From: Podospora bellae-mahoneyi
Lineage: Eukaryota > Ascomycota > Sordariomycetes > Sordariales > Podosporaceae
Direction: 5' to 3'
Length of the DNA: 64,000 bases
Assembly (NCBI RefSeq): GCF_035222275.1
Contig: NC_085883.1
Coordinates: 2,666,001-2,730,000, forward strand
Shown here in pieces: positions 22,153-34,101 of this stretch. The position numbers and the translations under genes are program-made. Below the pieces are notes generated by a model that was given only the letters and a program-made list of their open reading frames with translations, did no database searches and was not told the DNA's origin. The stretch's first letter is position 1, and every line of letters starts with the position of its first letter.

Positions 22153-24370
22153 GGTCGGACTCCCGGAGCCCGGGCAATTGAAAACGGTGAGTACGAGTCT
22201 TGCAAGAGGAAGGGCGTCGGTAGAAGGGAGGCGCGCTGGTGGAAGCGGTGATGATGCAAAGACAATTTCACAAAGAGAAGCAGTCGAGTCGAGTCGTCCA
22301 GGGTGGGTGGTTGGCTTCCAGTGCCTTGCTTAGTTGGTTGATTTGGCAACGGTTTCGGTCAGTCGATTAATCGGTCAGGAGGCAGACAGGCAGCGGGGCG
22401 GTGGAGGTTCTTGTCTGCTGTTGCGGTGCAAAATAGATAAACAACACAAAAAAAGACAACAGACAGGATTGATCGTGAGATGCGGTGGGAGGGCGAGGGC
22501 GAGGGTGGACAAAGACGGGAATTGGGGGTCGGGATTTGGTTGGAGAAGCGTGGGCTGCGTAGTGTCCAGCCTGCAGCGTGTCGTTCCAAGGTTGGGCAGT
22601 CGACGCAGCTTTTTTAGTGAGTTGAGGGGAACAAGTCGGTGTTTGGGCTGGAGCCAGGGGCTCGACTGGGCTGGCTGGACTGGCTGGCTGCCCTTCTCTA
22701 GCGGGTACCTAGCTGAGGTGTGAACTGGCATTTCCATGATGGCATTGCATTGCGTCTCCAGCCCGGTTTATGCACAATCCGGGTTACTCTGTTTTCTCCT
22801 TTCTTTCTTTTACTCATCCCCCGACTACTCTATTACTGTCTAGGTAACTATCCTCGCCTCACCCGTGATATCAGCGTCCGTGACAGTCAAGATGGATGGT
22901 AGCTTTTTGCTGTTGGTCCCCGCTCTGGCCAATGTCAATTCCGGGGGGAGGGGGGCTGGGCGATGTCTGGGCAGACAGCGGCGACCCACTCAGCACTTCC
23001 ATGTTCATCAACCCACCCTCACCTCAAAAAGCAACCCTCCCGAGTGGTATTAACAAACGGCTCAGCCTGATGGTACCGGTTGCTCGCTCACCGTCAACCT
23101 AATTCACCTCAGCAGTTTGGTTTGCAGGGCTGACTTTCAGGTTGCCCGACCGGCCCTGATTGGCGAGGTCAAAGATGGGGTGGTGTGTGTGCTGCACTAA
23201 CAGCTCGCTTGGGAACTCTCATAGCAAGCAGCCTTCCGCCGACCGGCTCTTGTCCAATAGTCTGTCTCCAACGGGTCACCAGCAAAAGCGAGACCCCGTC
23301 GGCCTGCTCAAGGAACGTATGCCAACGTTGGTACTACTCGAGTCGTTGTTCTCGAAGCCTTTGCGGGCCATCGCTGGTCAGGAGCACAAGGCCGGGGTCA
23401 GCCTTTCCAACTGGTTATGCGTCGTGGAGGCAAAGGACGTATGCACACTAGCTGCGGTGGCGCCAGCAGACCAAAACCAATGTGCGGGGACGCAATTCTT
23501 CTCCTGTCCTATCGGGTCCGTCGTCAGCTTCTTCTGCACGTGTTCGGCGACCCGAATCGACCGGTTGGGCCTTTTATTGAGCAGCAAGGCCTACAGGTGA
23601 AACCTAGAGATCACCCGGGTCTAATAAGATGCAGGTCCTCCGTCGGAGATTCTTCAATTTTCGTGTGGATAACACAAGGTGACACGGGGCCTTGAAAGGA
23701 GTCCTCGAAGGCCCTGAGCACAGCAGGATGCCCGCTTGAGATGATATCATGAGGCCGATCATTTCAAGCGAGCCACCCGTTATCAATCAAAGTCTGTAGG
23801 GGTCACGATAATATGTTCGATGTTTCAGTCTGTCGCGGTGACGTTGTTCGAAAAGTCCCATATTGAACCCTCGATATGAGTTAGAGCGATCTGCCGATCT
23901 CACGCTATGCCGATAATGGTACAGCAGTGCTCGATGGCTCATGCTGTGGCTGGTGTCAGAGATTCTCAAAGACTTCTCACAAGTACTGTAAGACGGCCAG
24001 ACCATTATCCCGCACCGAAAGACTCAAAAGAACTTGGTGATTTGGCTTCCAGAAAACCAAAAAATAAAGGAGATCAGTGTTCCACTGGAATCCAAGAGAT
24101 CGGATGCGCTAAACCCCCGCGTTCTGGAGTTGGTAAATGCCCCACAATCTCTATTCGAGAGCTCTCACCGCCTTCCATATTTGACCCTCTATCATTTTGG
24201 AGTCAGCCTAGAGCAACGGCCAGCATGTGCTCATTCACAGTCGAATTATTGCCAGTCTCCAAGCACCATCGAATCCTTCAGCATTCAACATTCGGCAGCC
24301 ATTGACCATCACAACACACAGCATTGCGACAGTCAACCCCATTTAACGATAATCGAGGATCACCATCTCC
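22153..24370. other. 2.2 kb divergent spacer, no gene seen
   Basis: Lies between the starts of kin1 (minus) and the G-patch gene (plus), so it holds both promoters and the kin1 leader. Pyrimidine-rich sequence near 22790-22830 is typical of fungal promoters. Open frames at 23160-23600 and elsewhere lack any motif and are ignored. Confidence 0.4.
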
Positions 24371-26581
24371 ATGTCCTACAAGCGTTCGCGCGCCGCTTAC
24401 GAAGCCGACCTCACCACCCAGCAATCCCCATACGTCTTCTTTGGGACTCCGCTCCCACCACTTGATCCCGATGTGCGAGACGACGGCTCCTACGTGCCAA
24501 TATGGAAGCAGGAGGTGAGGGATGAGCGCGGGCGCAAAAGGCTCCATGGCGCCTTCACCGGAGGCTTCAGTGCAGGGTAAGCGTCCAGCCCTTACCCAGT
24601 TCCCTTATGCCCAACAGGCACCGACCATCTTCTCAGATATTTCAATACAGTTGGCTCCAAAGAAGGGTGGACGCCCTCGACATTTGTATCTTCACGTACG
24701 AACCGTTGGAAAGATGACCCGAAATCCGCTCAACAACGTCCCGAGGACTTCATGGACGAAGAAGATCTTGCCGATGCCGAAGAGGATCGGAGAATACAAA
24801 CCAAAGCAGCCTTTGCTGGCCTGGGCTCCACCGAAAATGATGCGTCAAGAGCCACAGGGCTTATGGGCCTGTTCCGAGCTACCGGGGAGACAATGGGCGA
24901 AAAGCTACTGAAGAAAATGGGTTGGAAAGAAGGGCAAGGCATAGGTCCCAAGATCAGACGGAAAGCTCGCCTCGAGCTTCGTAGCGATTCGAGCGGCCCT
25001 GGAGAGACATATTTGTTTGCTCCTGAGAATGTGCCGATGATCTCCTTTGTGCGCAAAACAGATCACAAGGGATTAGGTTATGGAGGCCATGCTAGACTGA
25101 CACCTATTGGATCTTCCAACAAAAACAACAGCGCCAGTCATTCAGATGACGAGGATGACGACGAAACTATGGGTGGCTTTGGAAAGCCTCGATTTACACT
25201 TCCGACAGACCGCAAGAAGAAAAAGGACAACAAGCCGCGAGGTGGCATTGGCATAGGCATCCTGAACGACACGGGCTCTGATGATGAGGATCCCTACGAG
25301 ATTGGGCCCAAGATATCCTACAACCGAGTGGTAGGGAGTGATAAAAAGAAGAAAAAGGCGACGGCCACGATCAATCCTGCTGTCAAAGCGCCCCTGTTTA
25401 GGCCGTCGAAAAAGACAGCCCTAGAGAAAATCGCTCTAGGTGTGCGAAAATGTCACGATGGACGACTGCCCCTCGGTGGCTTTGTGTTTGGCAAGGAACC
25501 AGATGCGCTGACCTCGGCTATCAGCAGCGAAGGCAAGTACCCGCCTCCTCAGGTTCCGCCAGGCTGGGTCTCTTCGAAGAAATCCAAATCCCCAGCGGGC
25601 GGTCCGGCGGAATTTGTATCAGCAGCAGCTGCCGCAAAGGCCTCGACGCTTGATCCAAAGTCCCGCGCAGCCATCCTCGGAGAGAAACAACTACCTGGAA
25701 AGTCAGTTTTCGACTTCTTGTCTCCTGCCGCTCGAGAACGGCTGGTTGCTGCTACTGGCCGAGCCGATCTCCCTCAAGCCAAGGGCGAAGTCCCAGCGGA
25801 ATATGCGCTGAGTGAAGAGGAGCGTATGAACGAGTTGCTGAGTCGCGTTCCGAAACTCGACAAGGAGACAGCTGTCGCTGCTATTTCCAGGGGAGTCAGC
25901 AGTGGAGCGCCATATGCGGACGACGAGAAGAAACGAGCGAGATACATTGCTTTCCTCGAGTATCAGGCTGGATTCAAACCCACCCCAGGAACCCAGCCTC
26001 CAAAAATGAACAGCGAGGACTGGCTGAGAGAGCTGACCGAGTTTTACAACTGCGCTCGAATCTTCAAGCCGATGACTGGCTTCATGGCCAGCAGATTTAC
26101 CACGTCTTCAACAACGAAACCAGGCAGCAGAGGTGAGGCTGGTCAGAAGGATATCCTCTCCAAGCCTCCGCCAAAGCCCCAGGACCCTGCCGAAGAAGCA
26201 GCGAAGCTTGGTATGTTTGGACCCATGACGAGGTCTGTTACCGACTTTCATCCTACACGCCTTCTGTGTAAGAGATTCAACGTCAGACCACCGGAGCATG
26301 TCCAGCCAGATGAGGAGCATTCCACCAAACAGGCTCCTGGCGGCTCGTCAAGGTTTGATGTATATCCCGATCAACCGGTCTTTAGGCCTGAGATTTTGAC
26401 AACAGGTGTTGGTGTGGGGATAAGTCGAGAGAGTTCCAATGGTGACGGCTCTGGCAAGTCAACTCCTGCTCCTGAGCCAGCGATGGTAATAGATCCCAGC
26501 AGAAATGAAGCGCTGGAAGGGAAAAGGGCAGGAGAGGATGTGTTCAAGGCCATCTTTGGTGACAGTGATGAAGACGACTAG
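24371..26581 (+). CDS. G-patch protein of the GPATCH1/TOUGH family (pre-mRNA splicing)
   Basis: Exons 24371-24576 and 24637-26581, separated by a 60-nt intron (GTAAGC), give 716 residues. The N-terminus carries the family signature [19 protein letters not shown], then [20 protein letters not shown] across the splice and [13 protein letters not shown]-patch lies at about 153-180 ([12 protein letters not shown]). Later comes [11 protein letters not shown], which is typical of this family, and an acidic C-terminus ending FGDSDEDD. By family knowledge these proteins join the catalytic spliceosome and activate a DEAH helicase through the G-patch. The splice joins perfectly in phase 2. Nuclear function is inferred from the family. 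Confidence 0.9.
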
Positions 26582-27240
26582 ATAGACCTATTACTATTAA
26601 TCCTGTACGTTATATGTTCCGCTATGGACTGAAGCTATCCATCATTCACAGTGATCCTGGTCCAATATGGAACGTCGCCTGTGTTGAGGTGATCAGATAT
26701 GCAAATTGATTGGTCAGTGCTGGTGGGCGGCTATGGGCCCCACCTGCAGCGTGAATGCTCAAGGCAGTCGCCAGGAAATTTGTTAGCAGCAATTTAGGGG
26801 CCCCAGCGGCCTAATGTTGGGAATCCCTGACATGGAACGGGGGACCTTCAGCTACCAAACGACCTTTTTTACTTTGTTCTATACTTCGAAGAGAAACAAT
26901 TATTCTGCTGATCCATTGTATTGATCTCTCCTATGAGTCGTCCTTCTCGTCTGCTTGTTAGATAAGACTTTCGGCTGGTTTGTCAAGCAACACAGTTGCG
27001 GGCCACCAATCTGGGCATACCATCCATTCAATTTCCAGCATTCATCCGCCCATCTCTCCTGAGCAAGGCGACCAGGTACCCCAACCGAACCACTGCTACC
27101 TCCCGACGACAGAACTCCATCAAAGGTCGCGCCCACACATCCCCAGGGACCTCACCTTGCACCGTGTCAAGACATAGAGCCGCGCGAGCGCAGCACAAAT
27201 ACCCCACAGTCATATCAACAGGCCAGCAAACACCACGGCA
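26582..27240. other. spacer and unresolved 5' end of the Whi2-like gene
   Basis: Holds the 3' end of the G-patch gene and the leader of the next gene. The true start codon of the Whi2-like protein should lie here or in an upstream exon. An ATG at 26932 followed by a GTTAGA donor-like site is one candidate, but I could not prove a splice. Confidence 0.35.
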
Positions 27241-29192
27241 GTGACACGAGACCGCCTCGTCAACACCAACACTAGCACCACCTCGTCCGACTCACGGCCG
27301 TCCAGCCGCTCACCCACCCAACCGTCGCCAGCAATTGACAAGCTATCCGACGCCGTGGCTGACCCAGACTTGGTTTGCTTCACCGACGAAGTCAACGTTG
27401 AACTCCTCCACCACCGACAGGCACCCGACGAAGCTTTAGCATCAGGCCAACGGTCGCCGCCACCCCAGTACCCAGCTTCAGAGGCTTCGGCCAGCGGCTC
27501 CAACTTTCGACCGCCACCTTCGTTCCAGTCCCTCTTTGCGCTTCCCAACCCCGAGGCGGGAAACCACAAGGAGTCCGCCCTCGACAGCGACGAAGAGGAA
27601 GCCAATCCCAACACTGCCGCCGCCCCAGCGTATGCGCCGCCCGACAACCAGGTAGCTCAATCATCCCAAAGCAGCGCGTCCGTCGCCTCTCGCTTCCAAG
27701 ACGAAACCAAACGCGCGCTCCCACGGGACAGCAAAGGCGAATCTTCGCGCAGCAAGGAGGAAGAAGCAGAACCACCACCAGCCTATTCGGAGGGATACAG
27801 TCCTCTCCACTCTTTTACCTACCTCATGGCTGCCGCAGGAGGAGAGTCGAGTATTATTACTCAGGTCCAGCAAGGGGGGCCGCCGATTAATACCCTGTCA
27901 GGTTGGTGTTTTGGGGTTGAGAAAATGAGATGGAACATGAAGGCTGACATGGGATTGTAGACATCAATGCCGATGAGACGATAACGATGGACCTGCGGTG
28001 AGATTGATCATGGTGATTGGGGGTGATGGGCATCGAATACTAACTTTTGCGAAGGGGCACCCGCTTCACGCTGTCCCGAGATGAGCTCTTGACGTTACCT
28101 GAATTCGTCCTGCTCTCGCTTTTCCCCAATGGCCTCTTCCCGGAAGGGCACATGGGCGGCGGCTTCCAAGAAGGCGACGCCGTTCAAGTTGATGTGGGTA
28201 CCACCGATTCCAATTATTACTACGGGAACGACGAGGGCTATTATGGCAACGGTGCTGGTGTTGTTGGTGATGATGGCGGTGATGGGGATGGCGCTCTCTC
28301 CAATCCGATATATCAACAGCAACCACCGCCGGGTGAAGGAAATGCATATGACGAGGACGACGATCACATAGGCGCATCCGCTCCCTGTGCCGCAGTCACA
28401 GTCGTCGCAACCCCCACCAGCCAGAATGCTTCTCACATCCGCAGTGTCCTCCGCAATCTAGAAATATACATAGCTGACCATTATACTCACACACAGTACG
28501 ACCCGGCTTCCCTGCAGTACATGCTTGACTTTTTCCGGGGTGTCGCTTCTTCGATTCCTGCCACCACCAGCGAAGACGGCAGCGATGTGGTGGGTGTTGA
28601 TCCTGCTGCGCGAGAGCAGAGGGACGACAGCAGCAGGCGCGCGGGCATTATTGTCTTGAGGGAGGATCTTGACTTTTATGCGATCCCGCACAAGCAGGAC
28701 ATCGGTCAGGAAGAGATGATGGATGTCAAGAGGGCGGCGGCGAAGAAGTTGCTGGAGCAGGGGGGGATCTTTAGCGGTTTGAAGAAGAGTGATGAGCCGG
28801 GGACGACGGAGGCGCATTTGATTGAGATGTTGACTGCCGGGTGTGTTCCCCCCCCCCCCTTGATAAGCGATCAAGAAATTATGCTAATGATGAGGTACAG
28901 TGGTTTTAACCATGATGATCACTGGGGTCATCGGGCTGGCGAGCCCAACAAGGCGGTCATCTGCAGCTTGGCGCTTGCGAGGCTGAGGTCGGATATCAGG
29001 GGGAACGAGATGGGGAATAATGCTGTGGGGATGGCGCAGAAGCTGCTGCTTTTCTGGCGGAAGCCGGCGAGGAGGTGCTGGTGGGAGGGGGTTGAGCTGG
29101 AGGGGGTGGAGGGGGTGCCGCAGGGGCAGAAGTTGAAGGTTTGGATTCGGAGGGTTTGGACTTTGGAGATGAGTGTGATTGGGTTGCGTTGA
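27241..29192 (+). CDS. Whi2-like BTB-domain stress-response protein (start unresolved)
   Basis: Exons to 27901, 27961-27997, 28055-28840 and 28901-29192 join in frame (at least 591 residues). Introns are 59, 57 and 60 nt. The second has TACTAAC, and the 37-nt second exon codes DINADETITMDLR. The N-terminal 210 residues are disordered Ser/Pro-rich. The conserved core begins TITMDLRGTRFTLSRDELL, then LPEFVLLSLFPNGLFPEG, YDPASLQYMLDFFR, GFNHDDHWGHRAGEPNK and KPARRCWWEGVEL, the pattern of fungal Whi2-like proteins with a KCTD/BTB-type fold. In yeast Whi2 works with Psr1 phosphatase in the general stress response and TORC1 restraint. No ATG opens the first exon: the frame begins after a TAG at about 27176 and its first ATG is at 27824, so a further 5' exon is likely. 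Confidence 0.82.
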
Positions 29193-30047
29193 GGCCCGGG
29201 TGTATGAGGAGGGGGTGTTTCGCCCAGTAAACTGATGAGAGGCAGGGAGGGATGAGGAGATGATTCTGTTAAAAACTTGCTGACACATGGGTTGGGTTTG
29301 GTTAGTCTCTTGAGGAGTGTAGGTTGCGGGTTACTGTGGTGTTTTCTGTTTTCTTTCTCTTTTTTGTAATGAAGTTTGCTGTTGGTTTTTTATTTTACTT
29401 TTTCGTTCTTTTTCCCCAGAGTCGAAACAGCACACACACACAATTGTTTTTTTTTCTTTTCCTTTTTATATCCCGAATGCGAAAATGGGAGGTATACCTA
29501 GGTAGTTTGAGGGGAGGATGGGGTGAGTCCTATAAAGCGAGAAAACGATAGTGTATTTTTTGGTAATAATATCTATGATAGCGCAATGCTTTTGGGGATT
29601 ATGGTGAGTGGTGAAGGAGAGGTAAGTGGATGAAGCACCCGGATGGAAGGACAGCGGATGTCCGAGTTGTTTCCGGTGATACAACAACCCTCGGCATGCG
29701 GCATCGGGACGGTGCTGTTTGTTCGGGTTGCCTAATATCCCAACGGCTCAAATTTGTTCCTGTGTCGTCGGTATTCTCGCTATAGAATTTCTCTGTCAAG
29801 AAGAGGGGAACTTGTTGACAGGATTGGGCACCTTCCTGTATGGGATAGGGTGACACTTGGAGTTGCTTGTGCTCCACTCACTTACACGTTTGACTTCTTG
29901 ATATTGACAGATAGCCCATCACATCTTTCCAACCTACACAGTCTCTCACCAACCTTGACCCTTCTTTCATGTCACTGTCATTCTGCACCTCCCCAACAGC
30001 AAGTTTCCGTTTTCCAACTCATCTCCTGTGTGTTGTCCAAGACCACG
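29193..30047. other. spacer, no gene seen
   Basis: T-rich low-complexity sequence at 29340-29465 and an AC repeat near 29434 follow the Whi2-like gene. The last 300 bases are the promoter and leader of the aldolase gene. The aldolase frame is open upstream to 29754 but without homology-like sequence. Confidence 0.4.
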
Positions 30048-31043
30048 ATGGCGGAAGCAACCGTCCCACCACCACCGCCACCCGGCCTTTGGGTCCCCTC
30101 GATAACAATCTTCACCAACGACGACACCCTCGACCTAGAATCCCAATCCCTTTATTTCCAATACCTCACCTCTTCCCACGTCGGCCTCACAGGCCTTTTA
30201 GTCCTCGGCACAAACGCCGAGCCGTTCCTCCTCACCCGGGAGGAACGCTCCCAGCTGTTGCACCTCGCAAAGAGTGTCTGCCCCCCGGGATTCCCCATCA
30301 TGGCTGGCGTTTCCGGCCACAGTCTAGCTCAGGTAAAGGAGTATATCTCCGACGCTCAGGACGCAGGGGCAGATTACGTGCTGGTCTTGCCGTGTGCGTA
30401 TTTTGGGGCGAAGCCAGCTGTTGTGGAAGGGTTTTTCAAAGAGGTGGGGGAGTATGTGAGGACACTAGGAAGGGAAAGGGGGAGGGAGATGGGGGTTGTG
30501 GTGTATAACTTTCCCGGGGTGACGAATGGGGTTGATATGGACTCTGGGATGATATCACGAGTTGTGAGGGAGAGTGGGAATGTGGTGGGGGTTAAGTTGA
30601 CTTGTGGGAGTGTGGCTAAGGTGACGAGGTTGGCGGCGGAGTTTGGGAGGGAGAGGTTTAGTGTTTTTGGGGGGCAGAGTGATTTTTTGATTGGGGGGCT
30701 CAGTGTGGGAAGTGCCGGGTGCATTGCTGCGTTTGGGAATGTTTTTCCCAAGGTTATTGGACGGGTTTATAGGTTGTGGAAGGAGGGGAGGGGAGAGGAG
30801 GCGTTGGTGTTGCATAGGAGGGCGGCATTGGGGGAGCAGGTGTTGAAGAGTCTAGGGGTTGCGGGGACGAAGCTGGCGGCGGGGATGTTTACGGGGGTGA
30901 GGGCTGGGGTTGTTCAGGAGGGTATGGAGGGGGTGGAGGAGAGGTTTAAGATGAGGGCACCGTATGAGGCTTTGGGAAAGGGGGAGAGGGAGAGGATTTG
31001 GGAGGGGTTGAAGGGGTTGGATGAGATTGAGAAGGGGTTGTGA
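30048..31043 (+). CDS. DapA/NAL-family class I aldolase (dihydrodipicolinate-synthase-like)
   Basis: A single exon of 331 residues from the ATG at 30048, which directly precedes GLWVPSITIFTNDD, the usual start of this fold. Schiff-base Lys183 is in VGVKLTCGS and the catalytic Tyr153 in VVYNFPG. The loop at 54-58 reads GTNAE where bacterial DHDPS has GTTGE. FSVFGGQSDFLIGGLSVGSAGCI is the strand-7/8 region of the barrel. Fungi make lysine by the aminoadipate route, so a true DHDPS role is unlikely. Relatives in fungi act as 4-hydroxy-2-oxoglutarate or 2-keto-3-deoxy-sugar-acid aldolases. The exact substrate cannot be told. Codon use in the second half is strikingly GG-rich, as in several neighbours. 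Confidence 0.87.
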   Translation: MAEATVPPPPPPGLWVPSITIFTNDDTLDLESQSLYFQYLTSSHVGLTGLLVLGTNAEPFLLTREERSQLLHLAKSVCPPGFPIMAGVSGHSLAQVKEYISDAQDAGADYVLVLPCAYFGAKPAVVEGFFKEVGEYVRTLGRERGREMGVVVYNFPGVTNGVDMDSGMISRVVRESGNVVGVKLTCGSVAKVTRLAAEFGRERFSVFGGQSDFLIGGLSVGSAGCIAAFGNVFPKVIGRVYRLWKEGRGEEALVLHRRAALGEQVLKSLGVAGTKLAAGMFTGVRAGVVQEGMEGVEERFKMRAPYEALGKGERERIWEGLKGLDEIEKGL

Positions 31044-32331
31044 GACATCGAGAGATTTTGGGGTGGTGTTGAGGTTGGGTGGAGTTTGTGATGGGAAATG
31101 ACCGGTACGGGGTGGGAATTTAATGCCCAGAAGAAATATAGATAAACGGTCAAATTAGCTTTACAATTGGAAGATAAGAATTGGGTCGCCTAGCTGTCGA
31201 TATAGTGTGATGGATTCTGCAGACACTGGCACAGTTCTCGGAAGGTCAAAAGGAAGCACACCCCTGTCTGATGCCAAGACAATGAAATCCAATTTTTGGT
31301 GGGCCAGCCCAAACTCCCCCGCATGCTACCCCGCGGCATTGGCTTAACACCGAGTTTGACAGCCCGGGCAGTCCCTTCCTCTGCTGTCTTTGATCTCTTG
31401 CGACTCCAAGTCCTGATTTTATTCATCTCATCTATGTTCTAATCATGTTTCACTATTCAACGTCACATTCTCCAGTTGGGCATGTAGTGCTGACCGCAAC
31501 TCTAGTAGAGTCAAATCGAGATGATGCGTCGAGTCTCGGAGGTTGCAGGGCCACCTAGGAAATGAGGTTATCATGAGCCTAGCAGGAATGGATCTTCGAG
31601 GCCAGGAGATAAAAAAAAGGTACAGGCGGGACAGATCCCACTCCAGCAGCTGAGCAACCACCAAGCACCCGATGACATCGGAGCTATAAACCGACTTCTT
31701 GTTCATTGTCTTGTCGTCTGAAGAATAATCTAGCTACCCCAGGAACCCACACTAATTCCACTACTAGCATGGGCCGACTAGAGGTCGTATCAGCTACTCT
31801 AGAACTGGGCTTTCGTAAAGAATCACATACTGGCTTGTGGCATAAAGAAGAAGCTGAAGAAATAGCTGTCGGAGGCCGTGAGGACAAGTTGTGGCCAACT
31901 CGGCTATGCGGCAGCTTCCCTCGATGGCATGAGAGGCAAGACGTGGAAAGACACTCTGGGCAACAACAAACGTTTATAAGATCCCAAGACTCTGGGCAGT
32001 CGTGGCAGATGGGATCCTTTCCAGTCACATCCTTTCATCATGCACGAGAAAAGAGGGGAGCGTAAGGCGCCATGAGGTTTCAACCAACAATGCTGTCCTT
32101 GGCAGGTAATCCATATCTTTTATGGGCAAGGTGGCTGACGACGACAGCATACACCCACCAAGACAAACACAGCTTGGCTTCCACTGCCGTTGTGTTTGTA
32201 TTGCTATCTGGAATAAGTATAATAAGCACTAGCTGAACAAGGCTGGAACTATGGATCTTGTATCTTTGTTGCTCCCCCACGCTCTTGCTTTTCTGCAATT
32301 GAGCATCAAGTGATAGCCTCACTTACTTGTA
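31044..32331. other. 1.3 kb spacer, no gene seen
   Basis: No coding region is supported on either strand. The last few hundred bases should hold the promoter of the sorbosone-dehydrogenase-like gene. Confidence 0.4.
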
Positions 32332-33937
32332 ATGCATTTCCAATCCACCACCGCAGCCTTGCTGCTGCTGGGCGGTGTTCAAGCGCAAACTACGCTGCCA
32401 CCTCCGCTGACTGAAACGTCATCGTCGGAGACATGCGCCATCAGCTTGACGCCGAGTTATGATGTTACCATAGCAAAGGGCTGGACGGCGCATCTGCTTG
32501 CTCGAAACCTCGGCTTCGCCCGTAGCATCAAGCTTGATGGCAGAGGCGGTCTCCTCGTTGTTTCTGCCCAAAGCGGCATCGTCCACCTCAACGTCACCGA
32601 CAGAGCAAGCACCTGCCCCTACGTAATCAACAACACCACCGTCATCGAAGACGAACGAGTAAGCCCCCTTATATTTCCCATTTTATCCTCACCATCACTA
32701 ACAGCCCCTCCAGCTCAACCATGGCATTGAACTCTCCCCCTCAGGCCGCACCCTTTACGCCTCCTCCCGCGAAAGCGTCTGGGCATGGGACTACGACCCC
32801 TCCACCGCCTCGGTGTCCAACCGCCGCGAGATAATCACCAACATGACCAACACCGACCACGTCTCCCGCACCCTCTTCCTCTCCCCCTCCCACCCCGACC
32901 TCCTCTTAGTCTCCCGCGGCAGCGCCTCCAACATCGACCCCTTATCCATCCCCTTGGAAAACGGCATCTCCCAAATCCGCGCCTTCAACATCTCCAACCT
33001 CACCTCCACGAGCCCACCCTACAGCTATCCCTCCCAGGGCCTACTAATCGGCTCCGGCCTGCGCAACTCAGTCGGAATAGCCGAGCACCCCATCACCGGG
33101 GGTGTATTCAGCGTGGAAAACAACATCGACCAAACCACCCGCCTCGGCACGGACATCCACAACGAAAACCCAGGCGAAGAACTCAACTTTCACGGCTTCC
33201 TCAACGGGTCCCTACCAGAAAACCGACACCACGGCTACCCGTTCTGTTTCCCGTTGTACAACAGAACCGACTTCCCCGACCTCAACACTCTGACCACGGG
33301 GGATCAGTTCTCCCTGAATCAAACCGCCGAGTTGAACGATGAGACTTGCGCACGGGAGTATGTCCCCCCGCGGCTGACATTCAAGGCGCACATGGCACCA
33401 CTGGATATCAAGTTCAACCGTGAGGGGACGAGGGCTTACGTCTCGTTTCATGGGAGCTGGAATCGGGATGAGCCGGAGGGGTATAAAGTCGCAGAGGTGG
33501 AGTGGGATGCCGGGACGGGGCAGCCAGTTCATAGCGCAAAGAGTTTGAATGCCGCGAGGGATTTGTTGAATACGGGGGATGTGCACCGGTGCAGGCCGGA
33601 TGGGATTTGTCTGAGGCCTGTTGGGTTGCAGGTGGATGGTCGAGGGAGGGTGTTTGTTAGCAATGATTATGGAGGGGAGGTTTGGGTTTTGGAGCAGACG
33701 GGGGATGTGGAGGAGGAAAGTTGGGAGGAGGTGAATTATGGGGGGGATGATGGCAATGATGATGGAGAGGGGAATGGTGGTGGGAATGGTGGAACAGGAA
33801 CAGATGGTGAGGAGCCGGCTGAGACTTCTAATCCTGCAGTGAAGGGGGCTGGAACAGTAAGGACAGAGGGGTGGGTGGTGATGGGAATGACAATTGTGTT
33901 GTCGTTTGTGGGGGGGATCTTTGTGATTGTTGCTTAG
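32332..33937 (+). CDS. secreted/anchored glucose-sorbosone-dehydrogenase-like beta-propeller protein
   Basis: Exons 32332-32658 and 32714-33937 with a 55-nt intron (GTAAGC) give 516 residues. A signal peptide covers residues 1 to about 19 (LLLLGGVQAQ). The body has the repeated patterns of the L-sorbosone dehydrogenase/PQQ-sugar-dehydrogenase-like propeller: GFARSIKLDGRGGLLVVSAQ, LNHGIELSPSGRTLYASS, GLRNSVGIAEHP, FHGSWNRDEPEGYKV and PVGLQVDGRGRVFVSNDYGGEVW. Many N-glycan sites are present. After a Gly/Asn/Asp/Glu-rich linker the chain ends in a hydrophobic stretch (WVVMGMTIVLSFVGGIFVIVA) with nothing after it, which fits a GPI-attachment signal. The protein is probably on the outer cell surface and acts on sugars; the substrate and cofactor are not readable from sequence. 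Confidence 0.86.
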
Positions 33938-34101
33938 AGGGGTGACACCCCCCCTTCTTCTCTGTTGTTGATGGTTGACATACACGACACGACGTTCCAA
34001 GCCTGACTTTTGCTGTCATCTCAAACGCACTGCCAGTAAATAATAATATTTCTAAACCGCGCACCACAACGCCCGCCATAATCATTACATCTCACGCAAA
34101 A

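Noticed and set aside
33212-34000. 262-residue minus-strand frame rich in Ile/Pro/His
   Set aside because: Antisense shadow of the sorbosone-dehydrogenase-like gene.
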